64,000 nucleotides of DNA from G020354085 sp964482055 (GCA_964482055.1 CAYZVX010000001.1:1-64000), one strand, 5' to 3'; numbered from the stretch's first letter, positions 7,806 through 15,157 are shown. Made by a program: numbers and translations. Notes: a model not told the origin generated them from the letters alone.

Positions 7806-9293
7806 TCAGAGCGCCGGCAACCGCAGATCAAGCACTTCGCTGCGATTGCGCGCCCGCTCTTCCTCGTCGAGTCGTACCAGTACGTCGTAGTAGGTTCGCA
7901 CGCGGTTGACGAACATGACTGCCTCGTGGCCGCGCGCCAGTCCGAACTTCGTTTGTCGCGCCCACTTGATCGAGGCGAGCAACGGCAGGCGCTCCTTTAC
8001 GTCGTGCCACGAATTCGGATCCCCGCCTTGCTGGCGGGTGAGGGCGCGGGCGTCCTCCAGATGGTAAAAGCCGATGTTGTAGGCGGCGAGCGCCATCCAC
8101 AGTCGATCGGGCCCCGGCACGGTCAGTGGCAGGCGATCAAGCATCTATCGGAAGTAGCGCGCGCCCCCACGGACGCTCTGCTCGGCATCCAACCGATCCG
8201 TCACGCCCATCTGCTCGGCGGTTTCTTCCGTGAGCATCATGAGCCCGCGCACGCCCGTGCGCGACACGGCGGTCGGATCCCAGTACGACTCCTGGTAACC
8301 GATGGCCGCAAGGTGACGCCAGTCGAGATCGAGGTCGCGGGCGACACGCTGGAAAAGCGGCTGGTAGACCGGTAATCGGTTGTGAACGCGCAGCCGATAG
8401 ACGGTGAGATTGATGAAGTGGGAACGGCTGGCCGGCCCGTAATAACGATCGATGAGGCTGGCCAGTTGCCCCGAGGCACGATGGCCGTCGAGAAACCGAG
8501 CCGCTGCCTCGTACAGACTGTTGTCCTCCGTGATCGGAAACGCCCAGGCGATCGGATGGGCGTCGTCGAGATCAAAGGCGACTTGCAGCTCGGGAAAATA
8601 CTGGCGGTTGATTGTCACGACGTGATCGTCGGCGACCGTGATCTCGAGCAGGCCTTCCCACACCATCTCAAGGAGGTCATCAGTGGATTTGTCGGGCACC
8701 TCGATCCATGTCAGCCCCGGGTGCCTGCCCTTGAGCGCGTATTACCGCTCGGCGTAGCTCGAGGCGGCCGCGACCTCGACCTGGCGACCGACCAGATCAG
8801 TGACGTCGCCGGGACGCTTGGTGCCGAGCCGATAGACTACTTGCTGGCGCGCGCTGTGGTACGCAGGCGTAAAGCGGACCCAGCGACGTCGCGCCTCGGT
8901 CACGGTCAGTCCGGCGGCGGCGAAATGGGCGTCGCCCTTGACGAGCCGCGTGAACAGCTGCTCGACGCTGTCGGTGACGACCATCTTGAGCCGCACGCCG
9001 AGCGAGTCGGCAAACGCCTTGGCGAGATCGTATTCGAATCCGGCAAACCCCTCGGGCGTCGGGTAGTACGTGGCGAGACCCGGACGGGTCACAACGACCA
9101 GCTCGCCCGTCGACTTGACTGCTGCCAGCGTGTTCTCGTCGAACAGGGAGCAGCCCGCGAGTGACAAGGTCAGGCTGAATGCCGCCCACGGTGCGAGGCG
9201 GCGTGGGCCAGCATTGCCGTTGTGGCGCGTAATCCATGCCAGGGCCGAGCCGCACATGCCAACAAGCCTAGTCACGCGCCGCCGGCCTGTCAT
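7806..9293 (-). pseudogene. mltF: Membrane-bound lytic transglycosylase F, two in-frame stops
   Basis: The three consecutive minus-strand reading segments are in one frame and together encode a complete MltF-like protein of 495 codons. Order: lipoprotein signal (lipobox LAGC), periplasmic solute-binding domain, then the transglycosylase domain with catalytic Glu in GYQESYWDP (about codon 335) and the AAYNIGFYHLEDA motif. It is interrupted by TAA at 8742-8744 (codon 184) and TAG at 8145-8147 (codon 383). No frameshift is present and the protein sequence is well conserved on both sides of each stop. It is therefore either a very young pseudogene, a sequencing/consensus artefact, or read through. 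Start candidates are ATG 9293 and ATG 9257; both keep the signal peptide. Confidence 0.85.
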
Positions 9294-9348
9294 GGCGCCG
9301 GCCTTGCCTTGTCGGTGGCGGAGGTTACGCGTAAAGTATGCCGCCCTT

Positions 9349-9439
9349 GGAGAGGTACCGAAGCGGTCATACCGGCGCAGACTCGAAATCTGTTGGGGGC
9401 GTAAGCCCCACGTGGGTTCGAATCCCACCCTCTCCGCCA
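9349..9439 (+). tRNA. tRNA-Ser (anticodon CGA)
   Basis: Acceptor arms GGAGAGG (9349-9355) and CCTCTCC (9429-9435) pair fully, then discriminator G and an encoded CCA. The anticodon arm GCAGA-CTCGAAA-TCTGT presents CGA, reading UCG codons. A long variable arm of the class II type (GGGGGC/GCCCC) and the T-arm GTGGGTTCGAATCCCAC are present. Length 91 bases. Confidence 0.96.
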
Positions 9440-9478
9440 ATAATCCCAGAGGGGCCACCAGCCCCTCTTGGATTATTG
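9438..9478 (+). terminator. Long hairpin fused to the tRNA-Ser(CGA) CCA end
   Basis: A 9-bp plus 8-bp stem separated by one mismatch (CAATAATCC / GGATTATTG and AGAGGGGC / GCCCCTCT) with a CACCA loop begins on the last CA of the tRNA. It probably ends transcription and positions 3' processing. No extended T-run follows. The tRNA-Ser(GGA) gene has the same arrangement. Confidence 0.7.
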
Positions 9479-9568
9479 ACCTAGATCCCTTGGGATTCGA
9501 ACCCGCAGGGTGAGAATCCTGATGTACAGGGACGTACGAATGTCGCGAAGCGCAGGACGCGAGAGCGA

Positions 9569-9583
9569 CCACCCTCTCCGCCA
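9569..9583 (+). repeat. Duplicate of the tRNA-Ser 3' end (15 bp)
   Basis: The 15 bases CCACCCTCTCCGCCA exactly repeat tRNA-Ser(CGA) 9425-9439, including the CCA, 144 bases downstream. The sequence between (9479-9568) holds another T-arm-like stretch (GGGATTCGAACCC, 9492-9504) and a GGGTGAGAATCC segment (9508-9519), but no complete tRNA. It looks like the remnant of a duplicated tRNA-Ser tail. Confidence 0.7.
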
Positions 9584-9699
9584 CCGGTCCCGGCGCGGGG
9601 ATGCCAAGCCATCCCCCACTGTTCCCCGACGTTACACCCGCTGGCCGGTCGCAACGCGCGCCGCTGGCGTGCGCCGTGCGAACAAGAAATAATCTTTGC

Positions 9700-10728
9700 A
9701 TGTCAGAGACTGAGCACCTGCGGTCCTTGGTCCCGCTCAACGCGCTGAGCGCCGACGCCTTCCAGGAGTTGATGTCGCACGCCTCCACCGAAGATCTGCC
9801 GGCGCGCAGCGAGTTGTTCCGGCAGGGCGACACCGACCACGAGGCGATTTTTCTCCTGCGTGGTGAGGTCACGCTGACCGCGGACGATGGCGCGCAGCGC
9901 CGTATCGTCGGGGGCAGCGAGGATGCGCGCTACGCGCTCGCGCAGCTCAAGCCGCGCCAGTTCACGGGCGTTGCGGCGACGGCGGTCTCGGTGCTGCGCG
10001 TTGACAGTGATCTGCTCGATCGTTTGCTGACGCGTGACCAGTCGATCGGTTATGAGGTGGTCGAGCTCGACGACAGTGTCGATCCGCAGTGGGTGATGCA
10101 TATGGTGCGCCTGCCGGTCTTCGCGCCGCTGCCGGTGGAGAGCATCAACGCGCTGTTCAGCCGGCTCGAGGCGGTGGACGCGAAGGCCGGACAGGTCATC
10201 ATCCGCCAGGGGGATCCCGGTGATTACTATTACGTCATCAAGAGCGGCACCGTGACGGTGTCGCGCAAGTCCGAAAGCGGCCGGGTCGTGGTGCTCAGTG
10301 AGCTTGGGGAAGGCGAGGGGTTCGGCGAAGAGGCGCTACTGTCGGAGGAGCCACGCAATGCCACGGTGACGATGAAAACGGATGGCTCCTTGATGCGCCT
10401 CACGCGTCAGGATTTCGATCAGCTACTGAAGGCGCCGCTGGTGCACTGGGTGTCGGAGGCTGACGCGCGCGCACTTGTACAGAGCGGGGCCGGTCTGCTC
10501 GATGTGCGCACCGAGGATGAATTCAAGCGCGGTGCGGTCAAGGGCAGTATCAACGTGCCGCTGTACGTGCTGCGCATCAAAGCGGCAAGCTTGGACCGCG
10601 GGCGGCGCTATGTCGCTTACTGCCAGACCGGCCGACGCAGCTGCGCGGCTGCATTCCTCCTGGCGCAGCGCGGCTTCGACGTTTCAGTGCTGCGCGGCGG
10701 TCTCAACGCGATCGCCAAGACCGGTTAA
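9700..10728 (+). CDS. Cyclic nucleotide-binding / rhodanese fusion protein
   Basis: 342-aa cytoplasmic protein with two cyclic-nucleotide-binding folds (about residues 15-125 and 135-255) followed by a rhodanese domain (about 262-340). The second cNMP fold has the phosphate-binding cassette FGEEALLSEEPRNATV, keeping the Glu and Arg that contact cAMP; the first is degenerate. The rhodanese part has LDVRTEDEF and the active-site loop YCQTGRRS with Cys308, so sulfur transfer is possible. No helix-turn-helix is present, so it is not a Crp-type regulator. The ATG at 9700 has no good ribosome-binding site; a longer frame from 9601 would run into tRNA-derived sequence. Confidence 0.87.
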   Translation: MSETEHLRSLVPLNALSADAFQELMSHASTEDLPARSELFRQGDTDHEAIFLLRGEVTLTADDGAQRRIVGGSEDARYALAQLKPRQFTGVAATAVSVLRVDSDLLDRLLTRDQSIGYEVVELDDSVDPQWVMHMVRLPVFAPLPVESINALFSRLEAVDAKAGQVIIRQGDPGDYYYVIKSGTVTVSRKSESGRVVVLSELGEGEGFGEEALLSEEPRNATVTMKTDGSLMRLTRQDFDQLLKAPLVHWVSEADARALVQSGAGLLDVRTEDEFKRGAVKGSINVPLYVLRIKAASLDRGRRYVAYCQTGRRSCAAAFLLAQRGFDVSVLRGGLNAIAKTG

Positions 10729-10826
10729 CGCCCAGCCGCGCGTTGCGGTCGCGTGCGCGCTGGTTTAACCTTGCCGGCCCTTTCGGCGCCACGGAGCCTT
10801 GGGGTGCGGAAGGGAGAAGCACCATG

Positions 10827-10999
10827 GGAGAGGTGTCCGAGCGGNNNNNNNNNNNNNNNNNNNNNNNNNNNNNNNNNNNNNNNNNNNNNNNNNNNNNNNN
10901 NNNNNNNNNNNNNNNNNNNNNNNNNNNNNNNNNNNNNNNNNNNNTCGAAGGAGCATGACTGGAAATCATGTATACGGCTAAACCGTATCGAGGGTTCGA
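10827..10999 (+). pseudogene. Truncated tRNA-Ser(GGA) copy, interrupted by assembly gap
   Basis: Bases 10827-10844 equal the first 18 bases of the intact tRNA-Ser(GGA), and 10945-10999 equal its following 55 bases up to GGGTTCGA of the T-loop. The 3' T-stem, acceptor strand and CCA are replaced by a palindromic element. Without the Ns the tRNA segments would join exactly. It cannot make a functional tRNA as written. Confidence 0.75.
10845..10944. other. Assembly gap (100 N)
   Basis: Exactly 100 undetermined bases, the usual placeholder for unknown length. It sits inside the first tRNA-Ser(GGA)-like copy, which suggests that the assembly broke in a tandem tRNA/spacer repeat. Nothing can be said about what is missing. 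Confidence 0.98.
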
Positions 11000-11022
11000 C
11001 AGATTCGCCGGGAGCGAATCTG
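11000..11022. repeat. Palindromic element after truncated tRNA
   Basis: 9-bp arms CAGATTCGC / GCGAATCTG around CGGGA replace the end of the truncated tRNA. A related copy at 11297-11319 (18 of 23 bases identical) follows the intact tRNA-Ser(GGA) unit. The rest of 11023-11127 contains further GC-rich inverted motifs and a GAGGGATGAGAACCCGATG stretch, but no gene. Confidence 0.65.
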
Positions 11023-11127
11023 GACAGCCGCAGGCTGGCCCGAGCCGCAATGCGGCGAGGGCGAAGCCCAGGGATGGGCTGAGCAATCCCGACCGAGGGA
11101 GGGATGAGAACCCGATGTGAGCGTTTT

Positions 11128-11218
11128 GGAGAGGTGTCCGAGCGGTCGAAGGAGCATGACTGGAAATCATGTATACGGCTAAACCGTATCGAGGGTTCGA
11201 ATCCCTCCCTCTCCGCCA
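11128..11218 (+). tRNA. tRNA-Ser (anticodon GGA)
   Basis: Acceptor arms GGAGAGG (11128-11134) and CCTCTCC (11208-11214) pair fully, with discriminator G and encoded CCA. The anticodon arm CATGA-CTGGAAA-TCATG gives anticodon GGA, reading UCC and UCU. A long variable arm (TACGG/CCGTA) marks a class II serine tRNA. Length 91 bases. A truncated copy lies 300 bases upstream. Confidence 0.97.
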
Positions 11219-11262
11219 GTCTCAAACCAACGGGGCCCTCTGGGCCCCGTTGGTTTGAGACT
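11218..11262 (+). terminator. Perfect 21-bp hairpin joined to the tRNA-Ser(GGA) end
   Basis: The stem runs 11218-11238 and 11242-11262 with a TCT loop and no mismatch, starting on the A of the tRNA CCA. It is strong enough to pause polymerase but is not followed by a T-run; a T5 tract occurs only at about 11371-11375 after another GC hairpin. It is probably a terminator or 3' processing signal. Confidence 0.65.
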
Positions 11263-11296
11263 CGGTGAATACGAATGCGAGCCTCTTGGAGCAAGA

Positions 11297-11319
11297 CGAA
11301 TTCACCGGGAGCAAATTTG
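11297..11319. repeat. Second copy of palindromic element
   Basis: This 23-base element matches 18 of 23 positions of the one at 11000-11022, including the central CCGGGAGC. It lies downstream of the tRNA-Ser(GGA) hairpin. The region up to the SRP RNA (11320-11470) holds a GGGC-CGAT-GCCC hairpin with a T5 run near 11371 and otherwise nothing recognisable. Confidence 0.6.
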
Positions 11320-11470
11320 AAAGCCCCGCAGCGGCGGCGCGAAGGGTGTAGGGCCGATGCCCGGCCGGGACTTTTTCTCCGCCTTAGCAGTGAAACCAGA
11401 TATCCCCGTTTGCACCACGGTGTCGTACGGCTACCGCCGTCTGCATGGTAGACTTCAGCAAATCGTCCAT

Positions 11471-11586
11471 GGCGGCAATGGCCGGTCCCCTCGGCGACGA
11501 ACGACTGTGAACCCGGTCAGGTCCGGAAGGAAGCAGCCGTAGCAGCCCGTTCGGGTGCCGGGGTGTGGCTGGCTTGCGCCGCCACC
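11471..11586 (+). ncRNA. ffs: Signal recognition particle RNA (4.5S type)
   Basis: The conserved apical domain GTCAGGTCCGGAAGGAAGCA followed by GCCGTAGCAGC, and the 3' side GTGCCGGGGTGTGGCTGGC, are unmistakable. The ends pair: GGCGGC (11471-11476) with GCCGCC (11578-11583). The GGAA tetraloop is present and no Alu domain is visible, so it is the small bacterial form that binds Ffh. Placement directly before dnaX is typical of gammaproteobacteria. The end points are good to a few bases. Confidence 0.95.
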
Positions 11587-11621
11587 TTTCCACGTCGTCG
11601 TTAGAGCGGTCGTATCCATCC

Positions 11622-13373
11622 ATGAGCTATCAAGTACTCGCGCGCAAATGGCGTCCCCGCAGCTTCGCGGAGCTCGTGGGCCAGGAACATGTGATGCGCC
11701 CGCTCGTCAACGCGCTCGAGCATGGGCGTCTGCACCACGCCTTTCTGTTCACCGGCACGCGCGGGGTCGGCAAGACCACGATCGCGCGCATCCTCGCCAA
11801 GTCGCTCAACTGTGAGAAGGGCGTGAGCGCGCAGCCTTGCGGCCAGTGTAGCGCTTGCATCGAGGTGACGGAGGGGCGCTTCGTCGACTTAATCGAGGTC
11901 GATGCCGCCTCGCGCACCAAGGTCGATGAGACGCGCGAGCTCCTCGACAACGTGCAGTACGCGCCCACCCGCGGGCGCTACAAGGTGTACCTGATCGACG
12001 AAGTGCACATGCTGTCGGCGCACAGTTTCAATGCGCTCCTAAAGACGCTCGAGGAGCCGCCGCCGCACGTGAAATTCCTGCTGGCGACCACCGACCCGCA
12101 GAAGCTGCCGGTCACCGTGCTGTCGCGTTGCCTGCAGTTCAACTTGAAGCGCCTGACGCCCGAGCAGATCGAGACGCAGCTGCGCAAGATTCTCGATGCC
12201 GAGAAGATCGGGTATGACGCCACATCGCTGCGGCTGCTCGCGCGCGCGGCTGACGGCAGCATGCGCGACGGACTGTCGCTGCTCGATCAGGCCATCGCCT
12301 ATGGTGGCGGCCAGGTGGCGGAAGCCGAGGTGCGCGCCATGCTCGGCACCATCGATCAGGATGCGATCGACCGGCTGCTGCGCGCGCTGCTGGCGGCGGA
12401 CGCGCACGCCCTGATGGCGGTCGTGGCGGACGTCACGGAGCACGGGGCGGATCACGATGCCTTGCTGGTGGAACTGCTGTTCGCACTGCATCGCATCGCG
12501 CTGCATCAGACCGATGCCGCGCTTGCGGGGGACGACGCGGAGCGGTTCGCTCCATACGCCGAGGCCATGAGCCCCGAGGACGTTCAACTCTATTATCAGA
12601 TCGGTTTGCTGGCGCGGCGCGATTTGGCCTATGCGCCCGACACCCGCACGGGGCTCGAGATGGCGCTGCTGCGCATGCTGGCGTTTCAGCCGGAGGCCGC
12701 GACCCGTTCGCCTGGCGAACTCGCAGACGGGGCATCCATGCCCCGCTCGCCTCGCCTCGATCCAATCGGCGAATCCGCAACGGCGCCTACTCATATGACC
12801 GGACGAACGAGCGAAGCGAGTAGGGCTTCCGATTCGGCGCGTATTCCGGCGCGCTCGCTCCAACCGGCGCCGCTGCCGAAGCAGATCCAATCCGGTGTCA
12901 CCGCGGCCCCCGCGCAGAGAGGCGCACCGCCACGGCTGGCGGAAGCTCCGGCAGCAAGTGCGGCTGGCCAGGGACGGGGCACCGGCGGCTTTGATGCAGA
13001 TCGCTGGAACAGCATCGTGCCGCAGCTCGGGCTCGCGGGCCTGGTGCGGGAGCTTGCCAACAACACGGCGCTTGAGACCGCCAATGAGGGCAGCGTGAGC
13101 CTGATCCTTGACGAGACCTGCGCGCAGCTGCTCAGCAAGGAGCGCGAGGCCGCGCTCAAACAGGCGCTCGAGGCCTACGCGGGGCGCGGTTTGCGCCTGA
13201 GCATCCGGGTCGGCGTGCCCGCGCGCGAGACCCCGGCGCGCGAGCGGCAACGCACGAGCAACGAGCGCCAGCTCGCCGCCGAGCTGGCGATCGACACGGA
13301 TCCGACGGTGCAGGCGCTCAAGGAGAAGTTCAATGCCCGGGTCAGCCCCGGCTCGATACGTCCCAAGGCATAG
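11622..13373 (+). CDS. dnaX: DNA polymerase III subunits tau/gamma
   Basis: Clamp-loader ATPase and replisome organiser, 583 aa. The start MSYQVLARKWRPRSFAELVG matches the family. Walker A GTRGVGKT (45-52), the four-Cys zinc module (Cys64, 73, 76, 79) and Walker B LIDEVHM are present, then the lid and collar domains to about residue 360. The C-terminal tau part (about 440-583) includes a DnaX C-terminal domain. The linker between is unusual: residues about 363-411 (SPRLDPIGESATAP and neighbours) are encoded by a mosaic palindromic repeat that recurs near 59.6 kb. No A-rich slippery site for programmed frameshifting was seen. Confidence 0.97.
   Translation: MSYQVLARKWRPRSFAELVGQEHVMRPLVNALEHGRLHHAFLFTGTRGVGKTTIARILAKSLNCEKGVSAQPCGQCSACIEVTEGRFVDLIEVDAASRTKVDETRELLDNVQYAPTRGRYKVYLIDEVHMLSAHSFNALLKTLEEPPPHVKFLLATTDPQKLPVTVLSRCLQFNLKRLTPEQIETQLRKILDAEKIGYDATSLRLLARAADGSMRDGLSLLDQAIAYGGGQVAEAEVRAMLGTIDQDAIDRLLRALLAADAHALMAVVADVTEHGADHDALLVELLFALHRIALHQTDAALAGDDAERFAPYAEAMSPEDVQLYYQIGLLARRDLAYAPDTRTGLEMALLRMLAFQPEAATRSPGELADGASMPRSPRLDPIGESATAPTHMTGRTSEASRASDSARIPARSLQPAPLPKQIQSGVTAAPAQRGAPPRLAEAPAASAAGQGRGTGGFDADRWNSIVPQLGLAGLVRELANNTALETANEGSVSLILDETCAQLLSKEREAALKQALEAYAGRGLRLSIRVGVPARETPARERQRTSNERQLAAELAIDTDPTVQALKEKFNARVSPGSIRPKA
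12721..12781 (+). repeat. Dispersed palindromic repeat embedded in dnaX
   Basis: This contains a GGGGCAT/ATGCCCC hairpin and a 31-base core at 12751-12781 starting CTCGCCTCGATCC. The first 28 bases of the core match 59639-59666 with two differences. The same module order (hairpin, CTCGCCTCGATCC, GGCGA, TCCGCAAC) is found in the array after ftsB. Further inverted motifs (CTACTC/GAGTAG) continue to about 12853. The element stays in frame with dnaX. Confidence 0.75.
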
Positions 13374-13387
13374 CGAAAGAGGAAGGC

Positions 13388-13708
13388 ATGAAAGGCAACA
13401 TCGGCGGTATTCTCAGGCAGGCGCAGCAGATGCAGGAAAACCTGCGCAAGGCGCAGGAGGAGCTGGCGAAAGTCGAGGTGACGGGCGCGGCCGGCGGCGG
13501 GCTGGTGACCATCACCATGACCTGCCGGCACGACGTCAAGCGCGTGCAGATCGACCCAAGCCTGCTCGCCGATGACAAAGAAGTGCTCGAGGACCTGATT
13601 GCCGCGGCCATGAATGATGCGGTACGCAAGGCCGAGGAGACGACCCAGCAGCGTCTCAGCGGTCTCACCGTCGGGCTCAGCATCCCGGGCATGAATCTGC
13701 CGTTCTAG
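13388..13708 (+). CDS. ybaB: YbaB/EbfC family nucleoid-associated protein
   Basis: Small DNA-binding protein of 106 aa, a dimer with a tweezer-like shape in known homologues, located between dnaX and recR as usual. The N-terminal Gln/Lys-rich helix (LRQAQQMQENLRKAQEELAK) is followed by the beta-sheet segment GGGLVTITM and the conserved PSLLADDKEVLEDLIAAAMN. A good ribosome-binding site (GAGGAAGG) precedes the ATG. It starts 14 bases after dnaX and is likely in the same operon. Confidence 0.95.
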   Translation: MKGNIGGILRQAQQMQENLRKAQEELAKVEVTGAAGGGLVTITMTCRHDVKRVQIDPSLLADDKEVLEDLIAAAMNDAVRKAEETTQQRLSGLTVGLSIPGMNLPF

Positions 13709-13716
13709 CTCTGCGG

Positions 13717-14313
13717 ATGTCCGACACCCCGACGCTCGAAGCGCTCAAACAGGCATTGCGGCGCTTGCCCGGCGTTGGCCCGAAGAGCGCACAGCGCATG
13801 GCCTATTACCTGCTCGAGCGCGATCGCGAGGGCGCGCGTTTGCTGGCCGAGGCGCTGGCGCGGGCCGCCGAGCGCATCGGCCACTGTCGGCAGTGCAACA
13901 ACTTCAGCGAGGCGGACTTGTGTGACATCTGCGCCTCGACACGCCGCGATCGCACGCTGCTGTGTGTGGTGGAGTCGCCATCCGACCTGTCTTCGCTCGA
14001 ACAGTCCGGCGTATACAATGGGGTCTACTATGTCCTCATGGGCAGGCTGTCGCCGCTCGACGGCATCGGTCCCGAGGAGCTGGGCATCCCGCGGCTCGAA
14101 GCGCGTCTGGACGAGGGCGAGATCAAGGAGGTGGTGCTGGCCACCAACCTGACGGTGGAAGGCGAGGCGACGGCACAGTACCTCACCGACATCGTGCGCG
14201 GCCGCGGGATTCGTGCCACCCGCATCGCCTACGGTGTGCCGATCGGCGGCGAGCTCGAATACACAGATCGCAACACGCTGGCGCGCGCCATCGCCGGGCG
14301 CCGCGAAGCCTAG
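13717..14313 (+). CDS. recR: Recombination mediator protein RecR
   Basis: 198-aa partner of RecF/RecO that helps load RecA onto gapped DNA. It has the N-terminal helix-hairpin-helix LRRLPGVGPKSAQRMAYYLL, the four-Cys zinc finger CRQCNNFSEADLCDIC, the Toprim domain beginning LLCVVESPSDLSSLEQSG with Glu and Asp positions kept, and the C-terminal Walker-B-like LATNLTVEGEATAQYL. It starts 8 bases after ybaB and ends the dnaX-ybaB-recR operon. Confidence 0.97.
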   Translation: MSDTPTLEALKQALRRLPGVGPKSAQRMAYYLLERDREGARLLAEALARAAERIGHCRQCNNFSEADLCDICASTRRDRTLLCVVESPSDLSSLEQSGVYNGVYYVLMGRLSPLDGIGPEELGIPRLEARLDEGEIKEVVLATNLTVEGEATAQYLTDIVRGRGIRATRIAYGVPIGGELEYTDRNTLARAIAGRREA

Positions 14314-14584
14314 CCGCCGGATCCCGAGGTAAAGCGGCGACTCCTGTCCGTGGCGAAGCTCCTTCGACCAGAGGCACCGGGCTGCCATTGCCGAGCGCTT
14401 CCTCTGGCGTCGTCCGGCTGCCATCTCCGAAAACCTTCCTCTCGGGGTCTGGCAGCCATTCGGAGACGGCGGCAGTAGCGCCCATGGATACTGGGCTCAC
14501 TGCGGCGAGTTGCGCCCATTGCCGAAACCGCGTTCGCCTCGGGCGCTGGGCGCAACCCGGTCGCCGCGGCGCGAACGTTCACAG
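14314..14584. repeat. Non-coding interval with degenerate about 36-bp repeats
   Basis: No plausible gene lies between recR and the sigma factor. Degenerate direct copies of GGCTGCCATT-CCGA start at 14380, 14416 and 14451 (spacing 36 and 35), with CTTCCTCT after the first two and a weaker GCGCCCATTGCCGA copy near 14512. The sigma-factor promoter must lie here, but no clear -35/-10 pair was found. Confidence 0.4.
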
Positions 14585-15151
14585 ATGATGGACGATGCGC
14601 GCAGCGATGAAGCCTTGATGCTCGATTACCGCGGCGGCGACCCGGTAGCCTTCGATGTCCTCTACGCCCGGCACAAAGGGCCGCTGTACCGTTACCTGCT
14701 GCGCCAATGCGGTGTGGCCGCCGTGGCCGAGGAGCTCTTTCAGGACGTGTGGATGAACCTGATACGCGCGCGTGATCGCTATGAGCCGCACGCCAAGTTC
14801 ACCACTTATCTTTTCAGCGTGGCGCACAATCGCCTGATCGACCACTACCGGCGCCAGGCGGCAGGGGTTCCACTATCCTACGATGACGATCCTGATGAGC
14901 CTTTGCTCGAGCGCGTGCCGGCATCCGCACAGGTCGAGCCAGACACCCAGGCCGACCTGCGCGCGCAGGCGCAGCGCGTGCTGGCGCTGATCGCCGAGTT
15001 GCCCGAGGCGCAGCGCGAGGCGTTGCTGTTGCGCGAAGAAGGCGCGCTGTCCGTGGAGGAGATTGCACTGGCCACCGGCGTCAACGTCGAGACGGCAAAG
15101 AGCCGCTTGCGCTACGCCGTGGCCAAGCTCAGGCGCGGCCTGGGGGGTTGA
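14585..15151 (+). CDS. RNA polymerase sigma factor, ECF-like
   Basis: 188-aa sigma-70 family factor of the small extracytoplasmic-function type. Region 2 (about residues 22-85) contains ELFQDVWMNLIRARDRY and FTTYLFSVAHNRLIDHYRR; region 4 (about 125-185) contains ELPEAQREALLLREEG and the helix-turn-helix SVEEIALATGVNVETAKSRL. The start is one of two adjacent ATGs at 14585 and 14588, without a good ribosome-binding site. The next gene starts 6 bases after its stop and encodes a membrane protein, so the pair probably forms a sigma/anti-sigma unit. The regulon is not deducible from the window. Confidence 0.92.
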   Translation: MMDDARSDEALMLDYRGGDPVAFDVLYARHKGPLYRYLLRQCGVAAVAEELFQDVWMNLIRARDRYEPHAKFTTYLFSVAHNRLIDHYRRQAAGVPLSYDDDPDEPLLERVPASAQVEPDTQADLRAQAQRVLALIAELPEAQREALLLREEGALSVEEIALATGVNVETAKSRLRYAVAKLRRGLGG

Positions 15152-15157
15152 TGAACC

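Noticed and set aside
7806..9293. Selenocysteine/pyrrolysine or general stop-codon recoding in mltF
   Set aside because: The interrupting codons are TAA and TAG, not TGA; neither replaces a catalytic residue, and no recoding element is visible. Other genes end normally at TAA and TAG.
9425..11262. Integrative element bounded by tRNA-Ser attachment sites
   Set aside because: The 3'-end copies are only 144 bases apart, the interval holds no integrase or phage gene, and the larger interval contains only the cNMP/rhodanese gene and tRNA fragments.
11622..13373. Programmed frameshift in dnaX producing gamma
   Set aside because: No A-rich slippery heptamer followed by a stem was found in the expected region, so only the full-length product is annotated.
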